NCBI GenBank assembly: GCA_001792895.1
Contig: MARA01000013.1
Span: 930,001 to 994,000, forward strand
DNA: 64,000 nucleotides
Direction of reading: 5' to 3'
Source: Lentinus brumalis
Lineage: Eukaryota; Basidiomycota; Agaricomycetes; Polyporales; Polyporaceae
Shown here: positions 35,397-46,644 of the stretch, one piece after another
Layout of the letters: each line of letters begins with the position of its first letter
Position numbering within the stretch: position 1 is the first letter of the stretch
Made by a program: the position numbers and the translations under genes
Notes under the pieces: model-generated
The model's database searches: none
What the model was told of the DNA's origin: nothing
What the model saw: only the letters and a program-made list of their open reading frames with translations

Positions 35397-35708
35397 ATGC
35401 AGGGACTATAATGACGTGAGTATCGGCGAGTATGCCAGCGTGTTACATTATGAGAGAGGCGCTTTCTCAACTTGCTACGTGCTTCTCTCCTGCAAGTAAT
35501 TTTCTCTCCGCAGCTTTTCGTCGACGTGAACTCCGCGCGAGGAGAATCCAACTTTGCTGGCGTCGAGGGACATCAAGGCGCACTTATCTTGGTCTCTTGT
35601 GAGTTATGAATCTCCCCCTTGCACCTGCTTAATGCTACGTGAGCTCGTGCTGATTGCAGGAACTTTGTATACTAGAAGATCCTACCCGCGTTCCGCACTC
35701 ATTGGATA
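35397..35708. other. Promoter region of dolichyl-diphosphatase gene
   Basis: About 310 bases upstream of ATG 35709. No coding sequence and no clear TATA box. Confidence 0.4.
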
Positions 35709-36692
35709 ATGGCGACAGCACCAGCGAACGTGTCGCGTGCGGCCCTGGAGCTCACCTATGTGCTATGTGGGTATGCCCCCGTTCATCGACGTCCGTGACA
35801 CAACCAACGATGCCATTAACAGCGACGTAAAACAGACGATGAATCTTCCTCCTTGGCCGAAGTGCTCGCACTGCTCACATTGAGCCCAATCTTATTGAAC
35901 GTGAGTACGCTGGACGTGGCTGGATGGCGCAAGGAACTTATGCAAATATTCGGCGGCGGGACTAGCCCGCGTACGCTGCTCTGACGGTGTGGACGCGGGA
36001 GCTGGTGTTCCTGGAGATGTGGGCGGGGCAGATGCTCTGCGAGGCGAGCAACTACGTGTTGAAGCACATGGTTCGGGAGGGTCGACCAAATGGTGAGTAC
36101 TGTCTGCCCATCCTTCACGCTCGCGCACCGACTCTGTACCGCGCGTAGAGGGCTTGGGCGACGGGTACGGCTTTCCGTCCTCACATAGCCAGTGGATGGG
36201 CTACTTCGCAAGCTTCCTACTCCTCCACTTCTCCCTTCGCCATCGCTGGGTCTCGACCGGCTTTGCGTTCCTCGACTACGCGCGAGACATCCTCCTGTTC
36301 GCGTTCATCATCTCGTGGTCCGCTGCAGTGGCGTTCTCCAGGTATAGCTTTCACCTTTTGAAATCTCACCTCGTTCTCACCGACGCGATACATCGCGCAG
36401 GTACTACCTGTCGTACCACACCATTCCGCAGGTCCTCTGGGGCTTCAGCATTGGGGTCGTCTTCGGGTCCACCTACTACACATTCGTCGAGCTCATCCCG
36501 ACACGCAGGCCCAAGTCACTCTTAGGACGGTTCCGGACGGCTCTGCTCACCAACCCCGTGTGTGCGTGGTTCCGCCTACGTGACGGATGGGCGGTGTGGG
36601 CGGACGCGGGGACTGACGCGCAGTACGTGAGGTGGAGGGAGGAGTGGGACAAGAAGAGATTGGCGACTACTGGGAAGGCGAAAGAGGAGTGA
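35709..36692 (+). CDS. CAX4: Dolichyl-diphosphatase (PAP2 family)
   Basis: Removes a phosphate from dolichyl diphosphate on the lumenal face of the endoplasmic reticulum, recycling the lipid carrier for N-glycosylation. Exons are 35709-35766, 35836-35900, 35966-36092, 36149-36341 and 36401-36692, all in phase, giving 244 residues. The three PAP2 phosphatase motifs are visible: KHMVREGRP (residues about 76-84), PSSHSQW (about 95-101), and SRYYLSYHTIPQVLWG (about 147-162) with the catalytic histidine. Four hydrophobic segments (LALLTLSPILLN, YFASFLLLHFSL, ILLFAFIISWSAAVAF, VLWGFSIGVVFG) and a charged C-terminal tail fit yeast Cax4 and human DOLPP1. It is a single-copy housekeeping gene. Confidence 0.92.
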
Positions 36693-37518
36693 CTGGCTCG
36701 AGGTGAGAATCCTCCAGTAAAGCGATTGCAAGGATGAGGGCTGGTTCACTCTTTGCTTGCTGCGTTGGCTTCGAGCAAGTGCCAACGCCGTCTTGATCTA
36801 TTCGCCGAACTCCATCGTCTGTGTGACTGCACGATATGCGTTGACGGTTGCGCTGCTGGAAGGTGCCTCAGGGGCAGCCTATGAGAAGATGTGCAATCCT
36901 CACGACGCTGTCGAACCCTCGTTGGAACGTTGAAAGTAACATCTTACCCCGCGCGGACAAACGTTCACAAGGACTACCCCGCCGGGTAATGGTACATCAC
37001 CGCCACCACCCCGTGTCGTTCCCCAGATCTCGATATCGCACTTGTGTCTTCCACCACAACGCCCACCCTCGCCCACCGCTGGCTCGGGAATCGTACGGAT
37101 CCCACGAGCTCACGTTAGGCCACCGTGAAGTGAGCAATGCTCGAGACGCTGCGGCGTTCCTGGCCTGTCGCTCGAAGTCGTCGCCGGCGGTCCTGGACCG
37201 AGAAACGCGCAGGAACACCAGTCTGATCTCTATCATTCTCGCGACGAACCCATGACCAGTAAATTTCTAATGGAGCGCCAGATATCCCGGCAGTCCTGCT
37301 TTTCCGCGGCAGATGGACCCGTCATAGATCGCGTGCGAGGCGACTGGCGCAGGCGGGGTGGAAGGTGGCTGAGGTGCGAAACAGACATATAAACCAGCCG
37401 TGGGCGCAACTTGGCGGCCCGTTCCCAACACCCAGCACCCACGGCTTGCTCTGCGTCCACGACCACGGCTCTTCGCCATTCAGTACGCCCGTCGTCATCG
37501 GAGACCCCCGCAGCAGCG
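36693..37518. other. Intergenic, dolichyl-diphosphatase to permease
   Basis: No gene. It should contain the permease promoter; a CATATAAAC box near 37386 lies about 130 bases before the start codon at 37519. Confidence 0.45.
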
Positions 37519-39725
37519 ATGTCCGCGCCGACAAGTGACCCCGAGAAGCAGGCGGTGAAGACGTCCGCCGCGTCAACATACTCGGACGAGAAGGAGCGCA
37601 CGTCCCAGGTCGAGCGCGTCTCGCCGGACGCGGGGGCGAAGCTCGAGCACCCGCTGTACAACGCGCATGTCGACGTCAGTGGGGTGGACGAGCGCAAGTT
37701 GATGCGCAAGCTCGACCTGTATCTCGTCCCGTGGCTGTCGTTTCTGTACCTCCTCAGTTTCTTGGACCGGACGAGTATTGGGAATGCCAAGGTGCGTCGT
37801 GCCTACTCCTGGTGCGACGAATGCGAACTGAGGGTCATTGCTGCGGGCAGCTGTACCACATGGAGCAAGACCTACACATTACGGACAAGCAATACCTCAT
37901 TGCGCTCACGATCTTCTTCTTCTCGTATGCGATATTCGAGGTCCCATCCAACATTTTCCTCAAGCGGTTGAGGCCGTCAGTCTGGCTCTCGCTCCTCATG
38001 CTGCTCTGGGGAGTCATGATGGTATGTCGCACAACTTTTGTCCGCTCTCAACCCGGGTACCCACCCCCACCTACCGCGACTGTAGACCGTGCAAGGACTG
38101 GTGCATAATTATGGCGGCCTGCTTGGTAAGTCTCCTGCTTGGACCATCCATGCCATGATTGATTGACGTGTTACTGACGTACCCCGCCTCCTCCCAGGCA
38201 TGCGGTGGCTGCTCGGCATGTTCGAAGCCGGTCTGTTCCCGGGTGTGAACTACTATCTTTCGTGGTGCGTCTCCGCGAAGGTCGCGCGCGCGGCGTTCTC
38301 TCGGGCGAATACACACACTGACTGTATGGGACACACGCAGCTGGTACAAACGCTCCGAGTTCGGCATTCGCGCCGCCGTGTTCTTCTCCGCGGCCACTGT
38401 CTCCGGCGCGTTCGGTGGCTTGCTCGCGGTGCGTACTAATCCTCCGACGGCACGGCTCCGAAGCTGACCAGCCGCCCCTGGTGCATGCTTCTCTTCCTCG
38501 GCATGTCGCGCCGTGAACATTCGGGCACCGTCCTTCTTGCACATGACTTCGTCCGTACAGGCAGCGATCTCGAACTTAGATGGCGTTGGTGGCAAGCCGG
38601 CTTGGGCGTGGATCTTCATCATCGAGGGTCTCCTCACGGTCGTCGCGGGCTTCATGTCGTTCTGGATCATCCAGGACTTCCCGGACACCGCGAAGTTCTT
38701 GAACGAGGCGGAGCGCACTGTGGTTGTCCGTCGCTTGCAGTCGGACGACCAGTTCAGTGCTGCTGGGGAGAACCTCAGGTGGCACTACATCTGGCAGAGT
38801 CTGCTCGACTGGAAGACTTGGGTCGGGAGTGAGTCTTCGGAGTGATTGTTCACCTGCGCACGAGATTGACCGGCCTTGCAGTGCTGCTCTACATGGGTGC
38901 TGATGGCCCCCTCTACGCGTTCTCGCTCTTCCTGCCCAGTATCATCAATGCTCTAGGTATGTACAGGGTCGCAGATCGAGCTCGTACTAGACTCACCGTG
39001 CCCCGTAGGATACACCGCTACCCCTGCGAACCTGCTGAGCGTTCCGGTGTACGTGGTTGCGTGTATCGTAACCTGCTTAGTTGGCTGGGTCGCCGACCGA
39101 TACGGCAATCGCGGATACCTCACAATGCAAGTTTCATCCCCCTTGTAGGTCGCGTCTAGTATACTGACCTCCATCATTGTAGGGCGTCCCTGTCGGTCGG
39201 TCTGGTAGGCTACATCATCCTGATTGTGTCCCGCAACGCCACGCTGTCGTACGTCGCCGTGTACCTGGCCGCGTGCGGGATCTACCCGACGATCCCGAAC
39301 ATCATCGCATGGGTGTCGAACAATGTCGAGGGCTCGTACAAGCGCAGCGTCTCGATCGCCATGGTCATCTCCTTCGGCAACATCAACGGCGCAGTCTCCT
39401 CCAACGTCGTACGTACCTTGCCCTCTTGTTCTGCATCCTGACCGGCTCACGCCTCTGGTAGTATCGTGCACGGGACGCACCGTGGTACACCCTCGGGCAC
39501 GGCATCGTGCTCATGTACATCGCCATCGGGCTTGTCATGGCCATCATCTACCATATCTTCCTCCGGCGCGAGAACGCGAAGCGCGAGCGGGGCGAACGGG
39601 ACGAGATCATCAAGGGCGTCAACGACGGGCGGACAGAGCTCGCGAAGAACGGGACGTACGCGAGCGTCGCGGAGGCGAAGCAGGACAAGGGCGACGAGTG
39701 GAGTGGGTACCGTTACACGCTATGA
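37519..39725 (+). CDS. MFS anion:cation symporter (Dal5/Tna1-like permease)
   Basis: Ten exons, all in phase: 37519-37791, 37851-38021, 38086-38125, 38198-38264, 38341-38428, 38561-38828, 38882-38956, 39009-39126, 39183-39408 and 39462-39725, giving 529 residues. Twelve hydrophobic segments are expected for the major facilitator superfamily. Subfamily signatures visible are LVPWLSFLYLLSFLDRTSIG before helix 1, HITDKQYLIALTIFFFSYA in helix 2, RWLLGMFEAGLFPGVNYYLS, WYKRSEFGIR, and YRARDAPWYTLGHGIVLM near the end. These are typical of fungal allantoate, nicotinate and related carboxylate permeases; the substrate cannot be read from sequence. The intron at 39127-39182 has a GC donor (GCAAGT) instead of GT. 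Confidence 0.9.
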
Positions 39726-40310
39726 GGCAGGTGAGCCGCGACGTCGTGGACCTGCAGTAGACGGTAGACGAATGCGACGACGGCGACGACGGCGACGATT
39801 TATGTGTATGTGTAGTTACGACCTTGTATATATAGTCTCTGTAATCTTCTCTTCGGCAGTCCGCGCGGAGTTAGTGGGGGCGGGGTAGCAGGTTGTGCGC
39901 ACTGCGGTCGCCACTTGCCTCAGTTCCACGCATGTATTGCTTCAAGCTTAGTCCTGACCTTGCCTCCTACGAGACGAGATACAATCTAGAGGAGGTAAGT
40001 AGAGACTGCTTGCAACGGGTTGGTTGGTAACCCGACTTGCATTCCAGATGTGAGAAGATCGAATTCAAGAAGACGGAGCGCTGTTGCCCCAGTTTCTACA
40101 TCCTCCGTCCAGCGCAGGCGTACTTTCTTCGATGGGTCAAGAGTGCCGCAAGGTCCCATCTGCCGCCGCCTAGTGTATAGGTTCGTCGTGGGGTCTACGT
40201 TGATGCATGATGTACACCCATTCTTACTCGGAATTCGTTGCAGATCTAGCAAGCAATTACTATCACTTGGCTCGGGGTACGGGAATGACAGGGTGGACAG
40301 TCCTTTTCGT
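39726..40310. other. Intergenic, permease to tRNA-Ser
   Basis: Begins with a GACGACGGC microsatellite near 39773-39796; otherwise no feature is evident. Confidence 0.45.
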
Positions 40311-40415
40311 GACACTATAGCCAAGTGGTTAAGGCGACAGATTAGAATTCGTATAGTTCGCCGTCGGTTTATCTGTTTCTCTTTGAGAGCGTAGGTTCGA
40401 ACCCTACTGGTGTCG
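40311..40415 (+). tRNA. tRNA-Ser (AGA), intron-containing, copy 2
   Basis: Acceptor GACACTA/TGGTGTC with discriminator G, D arm with GTGGTTAAGG, anticodon AGA in loop TTAGAA, and an intron of about 24 bases (differing from copy 1). The class II variable arm TTCTCTTTGAGAGC and T arm GTAGGTTCGAACCCTAC follow. A TTTT run just downstream (about 40422-40425) is the likely polymerase III terminator. Confidence 0.93.
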
Positions 40416-40974
40416 TTCTTTGTTTTACAGGTACAGTTTTTTCTCTCCAATGTCCGAACCCGATTCCTGGCCGTCTACCATTGCTGCACGCTGCCGAAAC
40501 CCATGGTGCACCGACCATTATGGGTGAGCCATCCTTTTAGTTGCCGAGTACTCATGAAGGTGAGTAACAGTAGGTACTAAGGACATGTCGGCATAACTGA
40601 GCTCGGTGCGATGCCCCTTGTCCCTTCCCCGCAGATTGTGCAGTCTATATAACCTTCACAGGAAGATAGACTGATACGTCGCCACGTTTGTGGTAACGTC
40701 CGCACGACGGATCGCTCAAACCGCCACACGATGCCGTCACGTCAGTTATCCGACAAGCAGCTCCGGTGAGGATTGACATTCATCGGGTTCATCAGGCCTC
40801 TTCTGCGCTAACCCCGTGTTCAGTAGAACCACTTCCATCCCGGTCCTGTATGAACACACGTTCTAGTCGGAGGCGTCAACAATGGCGGATGCACCCACTT
40901 GTGCAGGTGGCGAGTGTCTCAAACCTTTCCTGTGTTGAAATGGCGCTGATCAACTGACCAGCTTTGCCCACAAG
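40416..40974. other. Intergenic, tRNA-Ser to DUF6533 array
   Basis: No gene seen. An isolated TATATAA near 40643 has no recognisable coding sequence after it. Confidence 0.4.
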
Positions 40975-40981
40975 TATAAGG
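40975..40981 (+). promoter_or_regulatory. TATA box of DUF6533 copy 4
   Basis: TATAAGG about 65 bases before ATG 41041. Confidence 0.55.
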
Positions 40982-41040
40982 CTCGCCAGCAATTTGCAAC
41001 GCTATCCCCGGACCCACACCTATTCGAGTCTGCGTGGACC

Positions 41041-42839
41041 ATGTCATCCGATCAAGGTGGTCGAGCTGCGGCGATCGTGGACCTGTATGGTATCGTGTAC
41101 GTTTGTCTCCCGTCGCGCTCAAGTTGATCGCGCTTGCTGATAGCCGGGACATCGAGCAGGTCCACCGGAAATTACTGCGATGTGGCGACTTCTGGTTCGG
41201 AGTCCATCTTATAAGCTCATGTAGGTGTCCAGCTCATCTAGCATCTCGCCGCAGTACTTTTCATATACGACGCCATCGTCACCTTCGACCGAGAGGTAGC
41301 ATGCTTCTTCAGCACAGGGCCGAACGGGGCGTCATTCTTGTTCTTCGCGAACAAGGGTGTCTCCTTGACCTTCTATGTCATGCAGTTGATCGGCTTCATG
41401 GCTTACCCTTCAACCCAGGTGAGCTGTTCTCTTCCTGCCTGGCAACTTGCGCCAACACTACGCGCCATACTGACAAGCTCACTTATTCAGAGGTTGGTGT
41501 CACCGCTCAGGAGTATCTGCTGATGGTTGATAGACATCTACACGCCTTCAGCTGTGCTTCGTTTAGCCAGGCACTGCATGCCATGCTGGTCCTTCAAATG
41601 ATTCCTTGGGCTGGTGCGTATCTTCCCGGGAGTCCCGCCAGTCGTAGCCACGAGTCTGATGCCTCCCCTGTTACGTAGTTTTCGCGGCCCTCAGAGCCTT
41701 CGTATTGAGCAAGAGTGTGCCCCTCGGGCTCCTCGTCCTTATTTTGTCTGCTGCACCGGCAGCTGCTAACTTGGTCGGTGCTTAGACACTCTGCACACAT
41801 AGGAGTATGATCTGATTCGTTGCACAGGTTCCATTCGGATACGGGCTCTCCGGAGTCATCCTAGCAACATATGGCCTTGGCTGCTTGTCTACGAACAATA
41901 CCACCTCAGACATCACTCTGAAGTATGATTTTCCTGACGCCATCTCGTGCATCTCGTAGTAACCTGACACCGTTCAGACGTAGGTCGGCTCGTGGTCTCG
42001 TGGTCTATGCCATGAAGCTTGCTGCTTACCAGGCGACGAATGCAGTCACGATCCTCTCCAGGGCGCCGCTCATCAGTGCCGATATCCTGCTCATCTGCAT
42101 AACCTGGTCAAAGCTGAGCAGTCGTGATACGCTCAAAGTCATCCGACAGTCGAAGAGACTGACGCTCTCTGATATGATCCTCCGCGACGGTGTGTGATCT
42201 CTCATTATCCAGCATGTTGCAAACCAACATACTCATGTTATCCGCCGCACGTAGGGACTGTCTATTTCATGTGCGTCTTTTCCTGCAATGGGATGGTTGA
42301 CTTAGACCAAACGCGGCGCGGATATCAGCGTATTGTCCATCCTCAACATCGTCCATCTCACTTTGTCTCTCCTCTCGGTAAGTTTCCTCCGGCACTATGC
42401 TATCGACTTACGACCCTGACTTACGTAGTGGCGTAACATCACTCAACAGGCGACGATAAATGGCACTGGGGGTAGTTTCGTCACGCTATTCACCGCCCCG
42501 TACGCCCCTTGTCCAAGGTCGTGTCGCGACTCGCTGGCTCACAGTTGCCCTTTCATTGACAGCATCACCGCGATCCTCGTCTCGCGCTTTCTGCTCGAAT
42601 TGCAGGAAGCCAATCGGATGGTCGTCAGACTCAACCCGGACGACCCGTTGTATTCCTCAAGGAGCCCGTACGAATCGGACACCCCGAGCTTCATTTCGTC
42701 CCTCGGAGGCTTCATCAATCCGGATGTTCCAATGCCGTCCGACGTCAGTCTCGAGTCGCACGATGACTCCCGCCCAGATAGGGAGGAGGAACGCGGGGCC
42801 GAGGTCTCTCGGGATACCGCGGCTTCGGTTCTTGCATAG
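41041..42839 (+). CDS. DUF6533 seven-helix membrane protein, copy 4
   Basis: First gene of a four-gene head-to-tail array. It starts MSSDQGGRAAAIVDL. Exon 3 encodes LFIYDAIVTFDREVACFF and FFANKGVSLTFYVM, and exon 4 LQMIPWA. The remaining exons give RAFVLSKSVPLGLLVLILSA, a loop with PFGYGL and GLGCLSTNN, TILSRAPLISADILLICITW, the 16-nt exon for TVYFI, VLSILNIVHLTLSLLS, and RFLLELQEANRM with PSFISSLGGF and a short acidic tail. All splice sites were followed in phase. Microexons are AG at 41489-41490 and AC at 41978-41979. It is the most diverged paralog (the aromatic pair TFW after DREV is changed to CFF). Function unknown. Confidence 0.82.
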
Positions 42840-43738
42840 TTTGCATCTGTGCCAGCTTCTCGCAGCCCTGCGTTTGGGGCCCGCCGCACCCCATACCTAC
42901 AGTCTCGTTCTCCGTTGCGCCGCCTCTCTTGGGTACTATATGGACTTTTGGGCAATACTCGCCACTTATATTTGTGTATCAACAAACATCACCACGTACA
43001 CCCGATCGTGAGTCCGTGTCTATCGCATCTATCGCTGCGGAGCTTCTCAAGACACTACGCGACGATTCGAAGTCGACTCCGGCGACCAGCTGCACATCTC
43101 CATGGACCCATACAGCGGAACCTCCAGTCTCGTTCGATCCTTCCGGACGGTCATCGATCCGGCCCTCCCGTCCCGCGCAGTGATGGCCATGAGCGGTGTC
43201 TTCGCGCGGGCTTGAGTCGCTTTGACGACAACGGGGTTTGGCGGGAGCTGCGCCGTCATCCTCCGCCCAACCTCGTTGCCGCTTCTATGCTGATTTCCCT
43301 GGTCGCGACGCAAATCACCGCGTAGATGATTGCTACAGCCCTCTCATGATTCACGACTCCTCTAATATCTGGTAAGCAACTTTGCCGATTGCAGTCAGCT
43401 GAAGTGTGCTAACAGTTGCAACGGTTTCCTAGCTGAAGTATATTTCACCCATTTGTGCCACACATCATTCTATCTGGAATGCTCTGTCGGTTTAAGCTCC
43501 AGAAACATGCGTTTCTTCGAGATGCCCGCGCTATGATCCCGTTGTGAGGGCCTTGGCTTCGCCGTGGTCGCTTCTGCATCGCACATGTCCTGGCGCGAAC
43601 CTAAAGCTACGGCCACACAACGCTATCTCATGCAGCTCGCGCCAGCCCTCGTTCCCAGAGACACAGTCTGGCTCATAGGACGTGTGTACCCGGCACGCCA
43701 GCACCACAGCGACCATATCCCGCAGCGTGGAGCTCGAG
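42840..43738. other. Intergenic within DUF6533 array
   Basis: 3' flank of copy 4 and upstream region of copy 5. No other gene seen. Confidence 0.45.
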
Positions 43739-43745
43739 TATAAGA
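43739..43745 (+). promoter_or_regulatory. TATA box of DUF6533 copy 5
   Basis: TATAAGA about 50 bases before ATG 43792. Confidence 0.5.
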
Positions 43746-43791
43746 ATCGGGACGCCCTGCAGTCGCCCCTCGGCGTTTCGTCCACTTCACC

Positions 43792-45560
43792 ATGTCCTCT
43801 GACGCAGATGCCGCTGCGGCTGCCGTGGCTCTATCGGAGAGCGTGTATGTCGAACACTTTGTTCGCGGCCGCCACTTACCTGTGGAAGCAGCTACACCCA
43901 AGCTTTCTGCGCTTTGGCATCCTCAGGTGCGTTCACGGAGTTTCCTATTTACTGCGTGCCCACGATGGCAAACCTGACCTTACTCTCACCACAGTTCTCT
44001 TCATATACGATGCCTTCATTACGGTCGATCGAGAAGTGGCGTGCTTCTGGACTACGAAGCGGGCTGCAACATCACTTCTGTTTTTCTCGAACAGGTACAT
44101 CTCCATGACAGTCTATGTCATGGTCATGGTCTCGGTCTTGTACGAACCGTTTCCTTCTGATAAGGTGAGCCTCGCCAGTCCCATACAGTTCCATGGCATT
44201 GTCTGACATGAGCCAGAGGTGAGTTCAGAGCCTCTCCGTGTTGACGCTGCTGCAAAATAACCACCCGTGTCGTATTCTGCAGTTGTTCCTTGTTTGTGAG
44301 GGCGGAGATTGCAGTTGAGATACTGCAAGTCTTTCCCGGGGCAGGTGTGTCATACACTCACTGTTCGGCCGAGGGGCTGTGATATTCACCTGATGCCTTG
44401 CAACGGCTCGAAGTGTTCTCCGCACTCCGTGCGTACGTGTTGAGCAGGAGCAAGGTTCTGGGATTACTTGTCGTCGTTCTATCTCTAGCACCGGTAGGCG
44501 CAAATCTAGTGAGTAAGTAGCCGTTCCTGTTTGGATTCAGCTAAAAGGAGTTGACTTCTCAGGTTGAATATGGCCATCAGCTCGCTGGCGTCAACTTTCC
44601 GCCGTTTGGATGCATTGCGACAGATGGCCTCACCGCGAGACTTGACATCAGGTTCGTTTCTCTCTTGCCCATGGCGTATCGGTGGATACTCACTCAGCAG
44701 AAGGCGTAGGTTGCAGGCCCTTCTTTGCAGTGGCGCACGCTAAGCAGCGTAACGGCGCAGTCGTGATCAGCTCTCGAGTACCGCTCGTCATTGCGGACAT
44801 CCTCCTGATATACATCACCTGTATCAAGCTGAGCAGCCGGGAAGCATTGAGGGGTATCTGCCGAAAGAGGCTGTCGCTTTCGGGGATTCTCTTCCGCGAT
44901 GGTACGTCTCCAGACATTTCCCAAGCCTTCGGCCCCTCGCGCTTCAAATCATGTCTGACGCTATTGGCAGGAATCATTTATTTCGTGTCAGTCTCGAAGT
45001 AACCACATGGTACAACACGAAACTGACGAACTCTCTATCAGCATACTTTTCTGCCTCAACCTCCTCCACCTCGTCTTTTCGGTGACAGCGGTAAGCAACA
45101 CCTCCCAGTGTCTCGCTTCTCAACTCAAGGGTCACTTATCGTGGGCTCATAGGTGGCGAGCAATTCCACTGACCAGAGTTATGTCCCGATATTCACCGCG
45201 CCGTACGTGCTTCACGACGTATCGTGCGGGGATGTCTTCTCCTCAAGTGCCGCTCTGACGTGTAACATCTGCAGAATTTCAGCTATCCTCGTGTCCCGCT
45301 TCCTCCTCGAGCTGCAGGAAGCAAATCGGGCAGTCCTCAGACTCGACATCGACGATCCGTTGCATTTCTCGACGAGCCCATACGACTCAGACACACCGAG
45401 CTTCGTCTCGTCGTTGGGAGGTTTCATCAATTCCGACATCTCAAAGGACTCCGAAGATGTTGATCTCAAACCTCACGAAGCCTCGTGCTCAGAAGGGGAG
45501 GAGGAAATCGAGGTCTGGGGCTCCTCCGAGTCTCCCGCCACGTCGTCGCTCTCTGTATAG
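43792..45560 (+). CDS. DUF6533 seven-helix membrane protein, copy 5
   Basis: Starts MSSDADAAAAAVAL; exon 2 gives AFCALASS. Exon 3 encodes LFIYDAFITVDREVACFW and FFSNRYISMTVYVMVMV. Later blocks are EILQVFPGA, RAYVLSRSKVLGLLVVVLSL, PFGCI in the second loop, VISSRVPLVIADILLIYITC, IIYFV, LLHLVFSVTA and RFLLELQEANRAV with PSFVSSLGGF. It ends in an acidic serine-rich tail (SSLSV). Microexons are AG at 44217-44218 and GC at 44704-44705. Every splice junction keeps frame, so it appears intact. Confidence 0.84.
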
Positions 45561-46644
45561 TATGCGACTCCTCAGCTTCTCGCAGCCTAAGGCACATCTA
45601 TGTACCATGAACACGTGTTCATCACCTACAGTTTCGTCTTTGCATTGCGCCGCCGCTCACGGACATGCAGGGTTGGCCGGTACTGCCATTGACATTCATG
45701 TAGTACGGGTCGCTGACCAAACTGTTTCCTCGCTTGCAGACCTTGATTGATCGACCGGGTACAGCGCCATGCTGTGAGCTTTCCGCATAACCCCGATGCC
45801 CCGCGATTCGCTTGATAAACGCTAGACGTAACCGCCAGAGGCCAGACTCCGATGAACGCGGGCTCCTGGCAAGACTGAACTTTGAAGATGGCGGTGCGTG
45901 AGACTCTCAGAGGCCCCGAGTCCATCATACTGAGATCTTCCTTCCGATAGCTGCGCAACAGTAGTCGACTCCATCGACTCCGGTCTGCCATCCTGTTGAT
46001 TAATATACAGTGGTGTCGCAGCACTGGATTCAAGCTGTGGGCGCACCGCCGGAAGCTGCCGACACAAGCGGCGAGTTGCCTTCCAGATCACTCGTACTTA
46101 CTCCAGCGGCTCACTCAGAGCAACTTGCTGCCAACCCACAATGCGGCGTTGCCTATCCGTCCGACGGTGTCGGCATCGGGTTCAATGTCACCGTGCGCGT
46201 TCTCCCGGCGCGGACCCTCCATTCACTCTCGCACAGGTACTGTGCTTCGGTCGCCTGCGCACGCCACTACGGCGTGCAACTGATATACCCTTTTGTTGCG
46301 CAGCCGTCATGTCGGAACTACTGAGTAACCACTTCACCTTCAGATTGTTTCTACCTGGAGAACTCAACAGGCCGGCCTTCCCATTCATTAAATTAAGTGC
46401 TGCAACCTCGTTCGATCAAGCATCTGCTGGTCTCCGATGCACCTCGGCCTCGTGCTTGCAAGTTCTGCGACACGTCGATCCTCGGCGAGACGATCGCGTC
46501 GGGATCGGCGGATCGGCATTTTTGATGACGATTCAATGGTTGAATCCTGTGCGCTCAGCCCATGGTCGCACTCCCTAAAAAGCCTGGGTCTGTCACGAAT
46601 GCTCTTGCCATAAGTGATTGCTCCAGCGACTACTCAGCTTTGCC
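45561..46644. other. Intergenic within DUF6533 array
   Basis: No supported gene; short frames only. Copy 6 has no strong TATA box. CCCTAAAAAG near 46573 is the best candidate. Confidence 0.45.
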
